Part shown: positions 21,410-28,512 of the stretch, one piece after another
Numbering within the stretch: position 1 is the stretch's first letter
Layout of the letters: each line of letters begins with the position of its first letter
NCBI GenBank assembly: GCA_905215445.1
Contig: CAJMPZ010000023.1
Span: 1 to 32,080 of the forward strand
Length of the DNA stretch: 32,080 nucleotides
Source of the DNA: an uncultured bacterium
Lineage (GTDB): Bacteria > Actinomycetota > Coriobacteriia > Coriobacteriales > Coriobacteriaceae
Direction of reading: 5' to 3'
Notes under the pieces: generated by a model
What the model was told of the DNA's origin: nothing
The model's input: the letters and a program-made list of their open reading frames with translations, nothing else
The model's database searches: none
Translations under genes and position numbers: made by a program

Positions 21410-21448
21410 GGCAAAACGGGGGCGCCGCGTGTGGCAACGGCGCTCCCG
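21410..21448 (-). other. Attenuator-like hairpin between uxaC and uxaB
   Basis: On -, CGGGAGCGCCG (21448-21438) pairs with CGGCGCCCCCG (21427-21417), one wobble, followed directly by TTTTGCC. The short T-run makes a partial terminator plausible, lowering uxaB/uxaA relative to uxaC. Confidence 0.55.
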
Positions 21449-21472
21449 AGTTCGGTGTGATTCGATGCGGGT

Positions 21473-22900
21473 TTAGGCCTCGACGGTATCCAGGTCAAAG
21501 CCAAAGTAGCGGACCGCGTTGTTGTAGCTAATGTCGCGCACGATGGCTCCCAGCAGCTCCATGTCGGCCGGATACTTGCCCTGCTCGACCCACTCGCCGA
21601 TCACGCCGCACAGCACGCGACGGAAGTACTCATGACGCGGGTAGGACAGGAAGGAGCGGGAATCGGTAAGCATGCCCACAAAGTTGCCCAGCACGCCCTC
21701 GTTGGCCAGAGCCGTGAGCTGCTCGCGCATACCAACCTCGTTGTCGTTGAACCACCAGGCAGAGCCGTTCTGGATCTTGCCGGCGGTCGGAGCCTCCTGG
21801 AAGCAGCCCATCACGGTATCGATCATGGTGTTGTCGATGGGGTTCAGGCTGTACAGGATGGTCTTGGGCAGACCCGTGGACTCCTGGATGGAGTTGAGGA
21901 AATCGGCCAGCTGGTCGGACGGCGTGTAGTTGGAGATGCAGTCGTAGCCGGTGTCGGGACCGAGCTTGGCGAACATAGCGCGGTTGTTGTCACGCTTGCA
22001 GCCAAAGTGCAGCTGCATGGCCCAGCCAAGGCGGACATACTCGCCGGCGACGAACTGCATAAAGGCCGTCTTGTACTTGAGGACCTCGTCCTCGGCAAGC
22101 GGCTCGGCGGCAAGGCCCTTGGCAAAGATAGTCTCGATCTCGTCGGCGGTAGCCGGAACGTACATAACGTAGTCGAGCGCGTGGTCGGAAGCGCGGCAGC
22201 CCAGCTCGTGGGCAACGTCGTAGCGCTTGGAGATGGCAGCCTTCATGCCCTCGAAGTCGCTGATCTCAACGCCAGCAACCTCGGAGAGATGCTTGCAGTA
22301 GTCGGCGAACTCCTGGCCACGCTCGATGCGCAGGGCGGCATCGGGGCGCATGGCGGGAACGACCTGAACGTCAAAACTGTCGTCGGCGGCAATCTTCTTG
22401 TGCCACTCAAAGCTGTCGGCGGGGTCGTCGGTAGTGCAGATCATGCGGACGTTGGACTGCTTGATCAGGTTGCGGCAGGTAAAGCTGGCCTCAGCGAGCT
22501 TGGCGTTGGCAAGGTCCCAGACCTCCTGAGCGGTTTTGCCGTTCAGGACGCCCTCGTAGCCAAAGTAACGCTTAAGCTCCAGGTGGCTCCACTCAAAGAC
22601 GGGGTTGCCCACGCAACGGCCCAGGGTCTCGGCCCACTTCTGGAACTTCTCGCGAGCAGGGGCATCGCCGGTAATGAAGCGCTCGTCGACGCCGTTGGCA
22701 CGCATCAGGCGCCACTTGTAGTGGTCACCGCCCAGCCAAACCTCGGTGATGTTCTCAAAACGCTTGTCGTCCCAGATCTCCTTGGGAGAAATGTGGCAGT
22801 GGTAGTCAACGATGGGCATGCCCTCGGCAAAGTTGTGGAACAGCTCCTCACCGGTTTTGGTGCTCAGCAGGAAATCCTGATCGTCCATGAAGTTTTTCAT
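21473..22900 (-). CDS. uxaC: Glucuronate/galacturonate isomerase
   Basis: Isomerises D-galacturonate to D-tagaturonate (or glucuronate to fructuronate). 475 residues of the amidohydrolase-like UxaC family: metal-ligand DYHCHISPKEIWDD (His34, His36), WRLMRANGVDERFITG, the MICTTDDPADSFEWH run, LGWAMQLHFGCKRDNN, and the C-terminal MLTDSRSFLSYPRHEYFRR. The start at 22900 (MKNFMDDQDF) has AAAGGGG upstream; the frame runs on to 22966 inside the operator, which is unlikely to be translated. First gene of the uxa operon, with a clear repressor-controlled promoter. Confidence 0.95.
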   Translation of the reverse strand: MKNFMDDQDFLLSTKTGEELFHNFAEGMPIVDYHCHISPKEIWDDKRFENITEVWLGGDHYKWRLMRANGVDERFITGDAPAREKFQKWAETLGRCVGNPVFEWSHLELKRYFGYEGVLNGKTAQEVWDLANAKLAEASFTCRNLIKQSNVRMICTTDDPADSFEWHKKIAADDSFDVQVVPAMRPDAALRIERGQEFADYCKHLSEVAGVEISDFEGMKAAISKRYDVAHELGCRASDHALDYVMYVPATADEIETIFAKGLAAEPLAEDEVLKYKTAFMQFVAGEYVRLGWAMQLHFGCKRDNNRAMFAKLGPDTGYDCISNYTPSDQLADFLNSIQESTGLPKTILYSLNPIDNTMIDTVMGCFQEAPTAGKIQNGSAWWFNDNEVGMREQLTALANEGVLGNFVGMLTDSRSFLSYPRHEYFRRVLCGVIGEWVEQGKYPADMELLGAIVRDISYNNAVRYFGFDLDTVEA

Positions 22901-22954
22901 CAAACAACCCCTTTGTTGGCGGAGCGGGCGCACGATGCGCTCGTTATCCTCTAG

Positions 22955-22966
22955 GTGAACGTTCAC
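22955..22966. promoter_or_regulatory. LacI-type operator, downstream site at uxaC
   Basis: Perfect GTGAACGTTCAC adjacent to the predicted -10, centred 38 bp from the main site. Confidence 0.75.
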
Positions 22967-22967
22967 T

Positions 22968-22997
22968 ATACTAATTCATTGCGACTTAAAAGGTGAA
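22968..22997 (-). promoter_or_regulatory. uxaC promoter
   Basis: On -, -35 TTCACC (22997-22992, inside the main operator) and -10 TAGTAT (22973-22968) with an 18-bp spacer. This is the arrangement seen at the symporter gene. Confidence 0.6.
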
Positions 22998-23006
22998 CGT
23001 TCACCT
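22991..23006. promoter_or_regulatory. LacI-type operator, main site at uxaC
   Basis: AGGTGAACGTTCACCT is a perfect 16-bp palindrome, the best match in the window and probably close to the full consensus. Confidence 0.85.
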
Positions 23007-23019
23007 AACCACCATGGGG

Positions 23020-23047
23020 TGAACGGTCGATTTTGCCCGTTCAACGG
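23020..23047. promoter_or_regulatory. Outer conserved element at uxaC
   Basis: TGAACGGTCG, T-rich spacer, then CCCGTTCAACGG; matches the element at 18071-18098. The TGAACG half site is centred 26 bp outside the main operator. Confidence 0.5.
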
Positions 23048-23105
23048 TTACTGGAGCCGTGACTTGTATGTATTGCGAATTGGCAGGCGTCCCCGAATAC
23101 CGAAC

Positions 23106-23163
23106 TTGAGCGCTTTGGTCAGGTGGGTCATGTTCCGCCGTGCATTTTTGGGAGTATTCAGCA
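23106..23163 (+). repeat. 58-bp inverted repeat, left copy
   Basis: Aligns without gaps to the reverse complement of 23307-23364 with about 44 of 58 identical positions; the best block is GGAGTATTCAGCA at the inner end. The copies flank the lacI terminator. Confidence 0.6.
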
Positions 23164-23230
23164 TCGGAGCGCACCGCGCACCGTCTTCGAAGCCCTATCT
23201 GATGCTCATATTGCGCCCAATCGGCATAAA

Positions 23231-23271
23231 TAAGTGCCCCCAATGGCGAATTACGCCATCGGGGGCACTTA
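23231..23271. terminator. Strong hairpin terminator downstream of the second lacI gene
   Basis: TAAGTGCCCCCAATGGCG (23231-23248) pairs with CGCCATCGGGGGCACTTA (23254-23271), one mismatch, with A/T-rich ends. It lies 89 bp after the lacI stop and before the uxaC promoter. Confidence 0.75.
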
Positions 23272-23306
23272 AAACAGTCGTCCTAACCTCTTTCGGGACA
23301 CGCCAT

Positions 23307-23364
23307 TGCTGAATACTCCAAAAAAAGCACGTCGCAAGAGGGGGTACCTGACTAAACGGCTAAA
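23307..23364 (-). repeat. 58-bp inverted repeat, right copy (overlaps the lacI stop codon)
   Basis: Mirror copy of 23106-23163. It begins at the stop codon of the LacI gene (23360-23362) and extends downstream to TGCTGAATACTCC (from 23307). Confidence 0.6.
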
Positions 23365-24439
23365 TTCCCGCAAGCTCGCAGTAGCGGTCGACGTTGCTGG
23401 CAAACACCATCTCCACAGCACCCTTCTGCACGGGCTCCGCCGGAGTTTTACCCCACAGCAGATACTCGCCCAAGGTCTTGGCGCCACGGTAGGCCAGGCT
23501 CACCGGGTCCTTATAGACAATATTGGTAAAGATGCCACGGCGCAAGGCCAAGGCGCTCTCGGGGAACAGGTCGTTGCCGATTACCATGACCTTGCCGGCC
23601 TTGCCGCTTGAAACAAGCGCGTCGGCGACCACCTCGGAACCAACGGCAAAAACGCTACAGATGAGCTCGGGAGCATCCGGCGCACTCAAGCGCTGCTCAA
23701 GCTCGCGCTCGAGCTGTTTGACTTGCGCATGGGCGCCGGCAAGGTCCTCAACCCGCCATGGAATATCGTGTTCGCGCAGGTAATTATGAAAGGCGCGGGC
23801 GGTCAGGTAGTGTGAGTCGGTATAGGGATCGCCCGCCAACAGGAGCACGCGGGCGTCAGCCCCAGAAGCGTGGACCAGGTTAGCCGCCTGCTCTGCCATA
23901 AGGCTGCCCGCCGCGGAATAGTCCGCCAGACTGGCACCCAGGCGATCGAGGTGCGGTCGGTCGCCGTCGACGAGCTCAATCGCCACGCCCGCCTCGGCAA
24001 TCTGCCTCAAGAGCTCGGTCGCGCGGTCATCACCCGGAACATAGGCAAGCAGACCATCGATCTTCTCGCCTACCTGCAGACGCTCATCAATCTGCTCGAG
24101 CGCATCGGCGTAGCCACCCACGCCAAATTCAACGCGCTCAACCGTAATGCCCCGGTCGATGACCTCCTGCTCAAAGCGGTTGCAGCCTTCCCAAAGGTAA
24201 CGGAAAAAGTACGCCCCCTCGCACGATGCGCGGGGCAGGCAAAACACCAGGTTGATATCCTTGCGGCGCAGGCTCGAGGCACTCGTATTGCGATGGTAAC
24301 CCATGGCCTCGGCCTTAGCATTCACCTTGGAGCGCACGGATTCGCTCACGCCGGCCTTACCCGTCAGGGCCTTGTGCACGGTATTGATGGAAACGCCAAG
24401 CTCGGCGGCTATGTCCTTCATGGTTACGCGAGCGCTCAT
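23360..24439 (-). CDS. LacI-family transcriptional regulator of the uxa/pectin genes
   Basis: 359 residues: helix-turn-helix TMKDIAAELGVSINTVHKAL (6-25), hinge MGYHRNTSASSLRRK, then a periplasmic-binding-protein-like sensor domain (NLVFCLPRASCEGAYFFRYL to the C-terminus; VMVIGNDLFPESALALRRGI and TNIVYKDPVSLAYRGAKTLG are typical of sugar-sensing LacI proteins). The start at 24439 has GGAG upstream. It lies immediately upstream of the uxaC operon, whose promoter has the best GTGAACGTTCAC sites, so it is the leading candidate for the protein that binds this motif across the locus. The effector is unknown. No copy of the motif was seen before its own gene. Confidence 0.92.
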   Translation of the reverse strand: MSARVTMKDIAAELGVSINTVHKALTGKAGVSESVRSKVNAKAEAMGYHRNTSASSLRRKDINLVFCLPRASCEGAYFFRYLWEGCNRFEQEVIDRGITVERVEFGVGGYADALEQIDERLQVGEKIDGLLAYVPGDDRATELLRQIAEAGVAIELVDGDRPHLDRLGASLADYSAAGSLMAEQAANLVHASGADARVLLLAGDPYTDSHYLTARAFHNYLREHDIPWRVEDLAGAHAQVKQLERELEQRLSAPDAPELICSVFAVGSEVVADALVSSGKAGKVMVIGNDLFPESALALRRGIFTNIVYKDPVSLAYRGAKTLGEYLLWGKTPAEPVQKGAVEMVFASNVDRYCELAGI

Positions 24440-24536
24440 GGGGTTACTCCGTTATAGATAAGTTGCCAATTAACAGTACAGGTAACGATACCCCAAAATC
24501 ACTCTTCAACTCGCCGCGCTCTCCCCCAAATGTGCA

Positions 24537-24570
24537 AAGCGCCCCGCGAACGGATGCTCGCGAGGCGCTT
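24537..24570 (-). terminator. Terminator at the end of the feo operon
   Basis: AAGCGCC...CGCGA (24537-24549) pairs with TCGCGAGGCGCTT (24558-24570) with a small mismatch; on - it is followed by TTTGC. It lies 12 bp after the stop of the Cys-rich protein gene. Confidence 0.6.
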
Positions 24571-24582
24571 GGATGACGGACC

Positions 24583-24783
24583 TTACTTGATACCGCGGCC
24601 CAAGTCTTCGGCAATTTTGTCCACGCCCTTAAGTGCGGCGCAGGTTTTTTTGTTGGAACAATGTCCCGTGCAAACGCCGCCCTGAGCGCAGTCGGCGCAA
24701 GTGCCCTTACGATAAATGCGCACGCACACGGCGACAAACGCAATGCCGATAACAGCCAGTACAACAATATCGATAGGTGCCAT
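24583..24783 (-). CDS. FeoB-associated Cys-rich membrane protein
   Basis: A 66-residue protein with one N-terminal membrane helix (DIVVLAVIGIAFVAVCVRIY, residues 5-24) followed by a Cys-rich stretch (CADCAQGGVCTGHCSNKKTC), the pattern of the small FeoB-associated family found next to feoB in many Gram-positive and anaerobic bacteria. Its role in ferrous iron uptake is not established; metal binding or modulation of FeoB is suspected. AGAGGAGG precedes the start. It follows feoB by 223 bp with a terminator in between, so it may have its own promoter or depend on read-through. Confidence 0.85.
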   Translation of the reverse strand: MAPIDIVVLAVIGIAFVAVCVRIYRKGTCADCAQGGVCTGHCSNKKTCAALKGVDKIAEDLGRGIK

Positions 24784-24944
24784 AGCAAGCCTCCTCTAGT
24801 TAACCACCACTTACTTTACCCCATCTTCCACATGCCAAAAGGGGACAGGTTTATTTTGGTCGGTTTTATCTGCGGAAACGCCACATCTCGACTATTGGTA
24901 CAAGGGCGACAGGTTACTTTGCACCAACCCTTTCCCCTTGCACC

Positions 24945-24977
24945 AAAAAGCCCGGGGGTCGCTGGGACACCCGGGCT
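24945..24977 (-). terminator. Terminator after feoB
   Basis: On -, AGCCCGGG (24977-24970) and CCCGGGCT (24956-24949) form the stem (extended by GTCC/GGAC-like pairing), followed by TTTTT (to 24945). Confidence 0.85.
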
Positions 24978-25006
24978 CGTGAAAAGGGGCTAATCCTTAT
25001 TCGGAC

Positions 25007-27334
25007 TTAAGCGGAAACTGCGGCGGAAGCAGTGTTGGTCTCGTCCTCGTCGGTCCATGCATGCTTGGGCATGGGACGGAAGATCTGGAAGAGCATCACA
25101 GCCAGCAGCACGATGGCCACAACCGTCCAGATACCAAACTGCCCAAGAACAAGCAGGTTATAGAACTGGTTGATGAACAGGCCGATGACCCAAGCAAAGG
25201 CACACTCGTAGCCGATGGCAATCGCGGTCCACTTGCCGGAGTCCATCTGGTTGCGGATAGTACCCATAGCGGCAAAGCACGGGGCGCACAGCAGGTTGAA
25301 AGCGCCAAAGGCAACGCAGGCGCCCATGGTCGGGAACATACCGGCAAACGCGGTCCACAGACTCGGGTCGGTCTCGGCGGCGTCGGCGACGGACAGCAGC
25401 GAGCCAGCGGTGGCGACGACGTTCTCCTTGGCGACAAGGCCTGAGACAGTCAGCGCGGTTGCCTGCCAGGTGCTAAAGCCGAGCGGGGCGAAGATCCAGG
25501 CGACCAGGTTGCCCAGCATGGCGAGCACGGAGTAGTCCATAAACTCCTCGGGGATGCCGTCCATCGCAGGCAGGAAGCCAAAGGAACCGTTGTAGCTACC
25601 AAAGTTGGAGAGGAACCAAACGACGACAGTGGACGCGAAGATGACCGTGCCGGCCTTCTTGATAAAGGCCCAGCAGCGCTCCCACACGTGCAGCGCCCAA
25701 GAGCGGATCGCCGGGAAGTGGTAGGCGGGAAGCTCCATAACAAACGGCGTCGGGCGGCCGGCGAAGAGCTTGGTCTTCTTGAGCATGAGGCCCGAGGCGA
25801 TGACGGCAAAGACGCCCAGGAAGTAGAAGAGCGGGCTGATCCATGCCGCGGTGGTAGAAGAATCGCCGATGATGGAGCCCATGAGCAGGGCAATAATCGG
25901 AAGCTTGGCGCCACAGGGAATGAACGTGGTGGTCATGACCGTCATGCGGCGGTCCTTCTCGTTCTCGATGGTCTTGGTGGCCATGACGCCGGGGACGCCG
26001 CAGCCCGAGGACACGAGCATGGGGATGAAGGACTTACCGGACAGGCCAAAGCGGCGGAACACGCGGTCCATGATGAAGGCGACGCGGGCCATGTAGCCGC
26101 AGTCCTCCAAGAAGGACAGCATCACGAACAGCAGGAACATCTGCGGCACGAAGCCGAAGATGGCACCCAGGCCGCCGACGATACCGTCGCAGACCAGCGA
26201 ATCGACCAGGCCACCGTCCTCGGTGCCGCCCGCCACAAGGGCGTCGTGCACCACGGTGGTGATACCCGGGACATAGGGGCCGTACTGCGCCGGGTCGATC
26301 GAGTCGGCGGCGTCACCCGCAGCCTCGACAGCTGCGTCGTAGGCGTCACGGCCCTGGCCGAGCACATACCAACCGTCGGTGCCAAAGAGCTGGTCGTTGG
26401 TGAAGTCGGTTACCGTGCCGCCCAAGGTGGAAACGGCGATGTAGTACACGCAGAACATGATGACTACGAAGATCGGCAGGCCCAGGATACGGTTGGTAAC
26501 CACACGGTCGATCTTCTCGGAGGTGCTCATCTTGGCCGGAGCCTTGGTGAGGCACTCGTCAATGATGTGGGCAATGACGCCGTAGCGCTCGCCGGTGATG
26601 ATGGACTCGGCGTCGTCGTCGCAGTCCTGTTCGCACTGGGCGACCAGCTGCTCCACGCGAGCGGCCTTCTCCTTAGTGAGGTTGATGAGCTTGCAGGCGT
26701 CCGCGTCGCGCTCAAACAGCTTAACGGCGTAGTAGCGACGCTTGTTGGCGGGAACGCTCGCAGGCAGGTTATTCTCGATGTGGTCCAGAACGTCCTCGAT
26801 GGAGGAATCGAACTTGTGCTCCGGCACCTGGCCCTTGGAAGCAGCGGACTTCTTGACCTGCTCGAACAGCTCCTTGATGCCCTTGTTCTTAAGAGCCGAG
26901 ATCATCATGACCGGACAGCCGAGCTTCTTGGAGAGCTTGTCCGTGTCGATCTTGTCGCCGTTCTTCTCGACCAAGTCGGCCATGTTGAGGGCGACGACCA
27001 CGGGCAGGCCGGTCTCGATAACCTGAAGCGCCAGGTACAGGTTGCGCTCGAGGTTGGTGGCGTCGACCACCTGGACGACGACATCGGGCTCGCCGCTCAT
27101 GAGGTAATCGCGCGAGCATTGCTCCTCGGGGCTGTAGGGGGAAAGCGAGTAGATGCCAGGGAGGTCTGTGATGGTAACGTTCTTGTCGCTTAGGAGCTTG
27201 GCCTCCTTTTTCTCAACCGTGACGCCGGGCCAGTTGCCAACGTAGCCGTTGGCGCCCGTGATCAGGTTGAAAAGCGTGGTCTTGCCACAGTTGGGGTTAC
27301 CCGCCAGCGCGACATGGATCTGAGAATCCGCCAT
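25007..27334 (-). CDS. feoB: Ferrous iron transporter B
   Basis: Cytoplasmic-membrane Fe(II) transporter. 775 residues: an N-terminal G domain with G1 GNPNCGKT (12-19), G3 DLPG (57-60) and G4 NMAD (117-120), a helical regulatory domain (~170-280), then a polytopic membrane domain with two Gate/core regions, including SSGCGVPGVMATKTIENEKD with Cys, and FIPCGAKLPI. A long hydrophilic loop follows the first membrane helix (~310-385; GWYVLGQGRDAYDAAVEAAG). The start at 27334 is typical (MADSQIHVALAGNP). It lies 123 bp after the second feoA; that gap holds a DtxR-like palindrome and a hairpin, so feoB may have its own iron-controlled promoter. Confidence 0.97.
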   Translation of the reverse strand: MADSQIHVALAGNPNCGKTTLFNLITGANGYVGNWPGVTVEKKEAKLLSDKNVTITDLPGIYSLSPYSPEEQCSRDYLMSGEPDVVVQVVDATNLERNLYLALQVIETGLPVVVALNMADLVEKNGDKIDTDKLSKKLGCPVMMISALKNKGIKELFEQVKKSAASKGQVPEHKFDSSIEDVLDHIENNLPASVPANKRRYYAVKLFERDADACKLINLTKEKAARVEQLVAQCEQDCDDDAESIITGERYGVIAHIIDECLTKAPAKMSTSEKIDRVVTNRILGLPIFVVIMFCVYYIAVSTLGGTVTDFTNDQLFGTDGWYVLGQGRDAYDAAVEAAGDAADSIDPAQYGPYVPGITTVVHDALVAGGTEDGGLVDSLVCDGIVGGLGAIFGFVPQMFLLFVMLSFLEDCGYMARVAFIMDRVFRRFGLSGKSFIPMLVSSGCGVPGVMATKTIENEKDRRMTVMTTTFIPCGAKLPIIALLMGSIIGDSSTTAAWISPLFYFLGVFAVIASGLMLKKTKLFAGRPTPFVMELPAYHFPAIRSWALHVWERCWAFIKKAGTVIFASTVVVWFLSNFGSYNGSFGFLPAMDGIPEEFMDYSVLAMLGNLVAWIFAPLGFSTWQATALTVSGLVAKENVVATAGSLLSVADAAETDPSLWTAFAGMFPTMGACVAFGAFNLLCAPCFAAMGTIRNQMDSGKWTAIAIGYECAFAWVIGLFINQFYNLLVLGQFGIWTVVAIVLLAVMLFQIFRPMPKHAWTDEDETNTASAAVSA

Positions 27335-27354
27335 TCAATCCTTCTTCCTTGTGT

Positions 27355-27380
27355 GCCTGCGCTGCTTTCTCCGCGCAGGC
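27355..27380. other. Hairpin in the feoB leader
   Basis: GCCTGCGC (27355-27362) and GCGCAGGC (27373-27380) are perfectly complementary around 10 nt, about 21 bp before the feoB start. Not followed by a T-run. Confidence 0.45.
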
Positions 27381-27409
27381 TGGATAATGTGCTTTAAAGT
27401 TGCTGCATT

Positions 27410-27429
27410 AAGTTAGGAATACCTAACTT
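27410..27429. promoter_or_regulatory. DtxR/IdeR-like box before feoB
   Basis: AAGTTAGG-aata-CCTAACTT has 8-bp perfect arms and the TTAGG...CCTAA halves of actinobacterial iron-regulator (DtxR/IdeR) boxes. Position between the second feoA and feoB suggests iron repression of feoB. Confidence 0.6.
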
Positions 27430-27457
27430 TACCTGCAGAAATATACGCCGCAAGCCC

Positions 27458-27679
27458 TTACTGGACCTCTACGACGGCAGCCTCTTCCTTGCGGATGGAA
27501 AGCTCGTAGCCGCGTACGTTGATCTCGACCGGATCACCGAGCGGCGCAACCTTTACGACCTTGAATGAAGTGCCCTTGATGAGCCCCAGGTCCATAAGGT
27601 GGCGGCGCAGCGCGCCCTCACCGTGAAGCTTGACGATGGTAGAGCTCTCGCCTACCTTAACGTCACCCAACGTCTTCAT
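27458..27679 (-). CDS. feoA: FeoA-family protein (second copy)
   Basis: A 73-residue SH3-like FeoA: MKTLGDVKVGESSTIVKLHG, then RRHLMDLGLIKGTSFKVVKVAPLGDPVEI and the C-terminal GYELSIRKEEAAVVEV. FeoA is thought to bind FeoB or modulate its GTPase in the cytosol. It is the canonical copy by sequence and lies next to feoB, 39 bp after the other feoA. A purine-rich ribosome site precedes the start. Confidence 0.92.
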   Translation of the reverse strand: MKTLGDVKVGESSTIVKLHGEGALRRHLMDLGLIKGTSFKVVKVAPLGDPVEINVRGYELSIRKEEAAVVEVQ

Positions 27680-27718
27680 CCTCTTGTCCCCCTTTCGGTT
27701 TTAATGAAATGCTGCGGA

Positions 27719-27961
27719 CTAACCGACGGTCATGATGTGCATGGCAACCTTGGAATCGATGCCAAAACGTGCGCCCAGCACGGTGACGATGATATTGGCA
27801 CCACTCGAGCTCACCACGTGAATCTCGCTGCCCTCGACAAAGCCGAGGTCCTTGAGGTGGTGCTTCATGTCCTGATTGCCCTTTACACGAGACACGTGCA
27901 CGGTTTCGCCCGCCTTTACCATCGAGAGCGGCAAAGCCGGCATCTGCGGTCCGCAAGACAT
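27719..27961 (-). CDS. feoA: FeoA-family protein (first copy)
   Basis: An 80-residue FeoA-like protein with an N-terminal extension (MSCGPQMPALPLSMVKAGET), then VKGNQDMKHHLKDLGFVEGSEIHVV, NIIVTVLGARFGIDSKVAMHI. It keeps the FeoA fold signature (HLKDLGF, G.R..ID...A). First gene of the feo operon; AGGAGC lies 7 nt before the start at 27961. The additional Cys-Gly-Pro at the N-terminus is unlike the second copy. Two different FeoA proteins with one FeoB is a known arrangement in Firmicutes and Coriobacteriia. Confidence 0.88.
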   Translation of the reverse strand: MSCGPQMPALPLSMVKAGETVHVSRVKGNQDMKHHLKDLGFVEGSEIHVVSSSGANIIVTVLGARFGIDSKVAMHIMTVG

Positions 27962-28004
27962 GAGTGCGCTCCTAACGTCAGTTCGTCCTCAACATCGACG
28001 CAGC

Positions 28005-28058
28005 AAAAGTTAACCACGTCTATGTTCGCTATAGTAAACTAACACGTGGTTAACTTTT
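28005..28058. promoter_or_regulatory. 15-bp inverted repeat in the feo operon promoter
   Basis: AAAAGTTAACCACGT (28005-28019) and ACGTGGTTAACTTTT (28044-28058) are perfect inverses with 24 bp between, 44-97 bp upstream of the first feoA. The spacer contains TACTAT/TATAGC, possible -10 sequences on -. Two operators for one metal regulator flanking a promoter, or one long cruciform, are both possible. Confidence 0.55.
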
Positions 28059-28101
28059 TGAAAAGGGTCCCTATTCAGTTTTCGAAAAAGTTTCCCATAC
28101 G

Positions 28102-28130
28102 AAACAAAAGAGGCGCCGCAAAGAGCGCCT
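28102..28130 (-). terminator. Terminator after the HPr-like gene
   Basis: On -, AGGCGC (28130-28125) pairs with GCGCCT (28116-28111), followed by CTTTTGTTTC. Confidence 0.6.
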
Positions 28131-28137
28131 CCCAGAG

Positions 28138-28168
28138 ATGTGACAAAGGGACTGTCCCTTTGTCACAT
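28138..28168. repeat. 31-bp near-perfect palindrome (GTGACAAAGGGAC family)
   Basis: ATGTGACAAAGGGAC (28138-28152) and GTCCCTTTGTCACAT (28154-28168) are perfect inverses around a single T. It lies just after the HPr-like stop and before the terminator. Confidence 0.75.
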
Positions 28169-28176
28169 TGTTGCGT

Positions 28177-28425
28177 TTAGAGCGAGAGGTTTCTGATCGA
28201 CGTGACACACGAAGCCTCGTCTACGCCCGAAACGCGAAAGACGATGTCCTCGCCACATTCGCCGTAAAGCGCCATGAGGCCCATCACGTCACGGCCGTCG
28301 GTGTGGCGGTCGCCAATGCTGACCGACACGTCGCTACGATGCTTGGCAATGATGTCATAGAGCAGCGCAACCGGGCGGGCGTGTAGTCCCAACGGATCTT
28401 TAATCGTCTTTGTAAACTCGACCAT
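28177..28425 (-). CDS. HPr-family phosphocarrier protein with Asp at position 46
   Basis: An 82-residue HPr fold. The phosphorylation site DPLGLHARPVA gives His15, as in canonical HPr. The region equivalent to KSIMGVMSL of Bacillus HPr reads RDVMGLMAL here, so regulatory Ser46 is replaced by Asp46; there is no serine nearby to take its place. In model HPr, Ser46 phosphorylation (mimicked by Asp) lowers phosphotransfer through His15 and promotes CcpA binding, so this protein may be locked in a regulatory-like state. The start at 28425 is fixed by GGGAGGGG; a longer frame to 28470 is not HPr-like. No ptsI or EII genes are adjacent. It may be a PTS carrier or a dedicated regulator. Confidence 0.88.
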   Translation of the reverse strand: MVEFTKTIKDPLGLHARPVALLYDIIAKHRSDVSVSIGDRHTDGRDVMGLMALYGECGEDIVFRVSGVDEASCVTSIRNLSL

Positions 28426-28512
28426 GTCCCCTCCCACGACATCACACATTCGGCCGGCAAACCCAGCCACGTGGTAGTTATTGTACCGTTAGATGCTTGT
28501 TGAGGGCGGGAT

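Noticed and set aside
24838..24945. Low-complexity stretch with AAAGGGGACAGGTTTATTTTGG after feoB
   Set aside because: It resembles intergenic repeat sequence but no inverted partner or second copy was found in this window.
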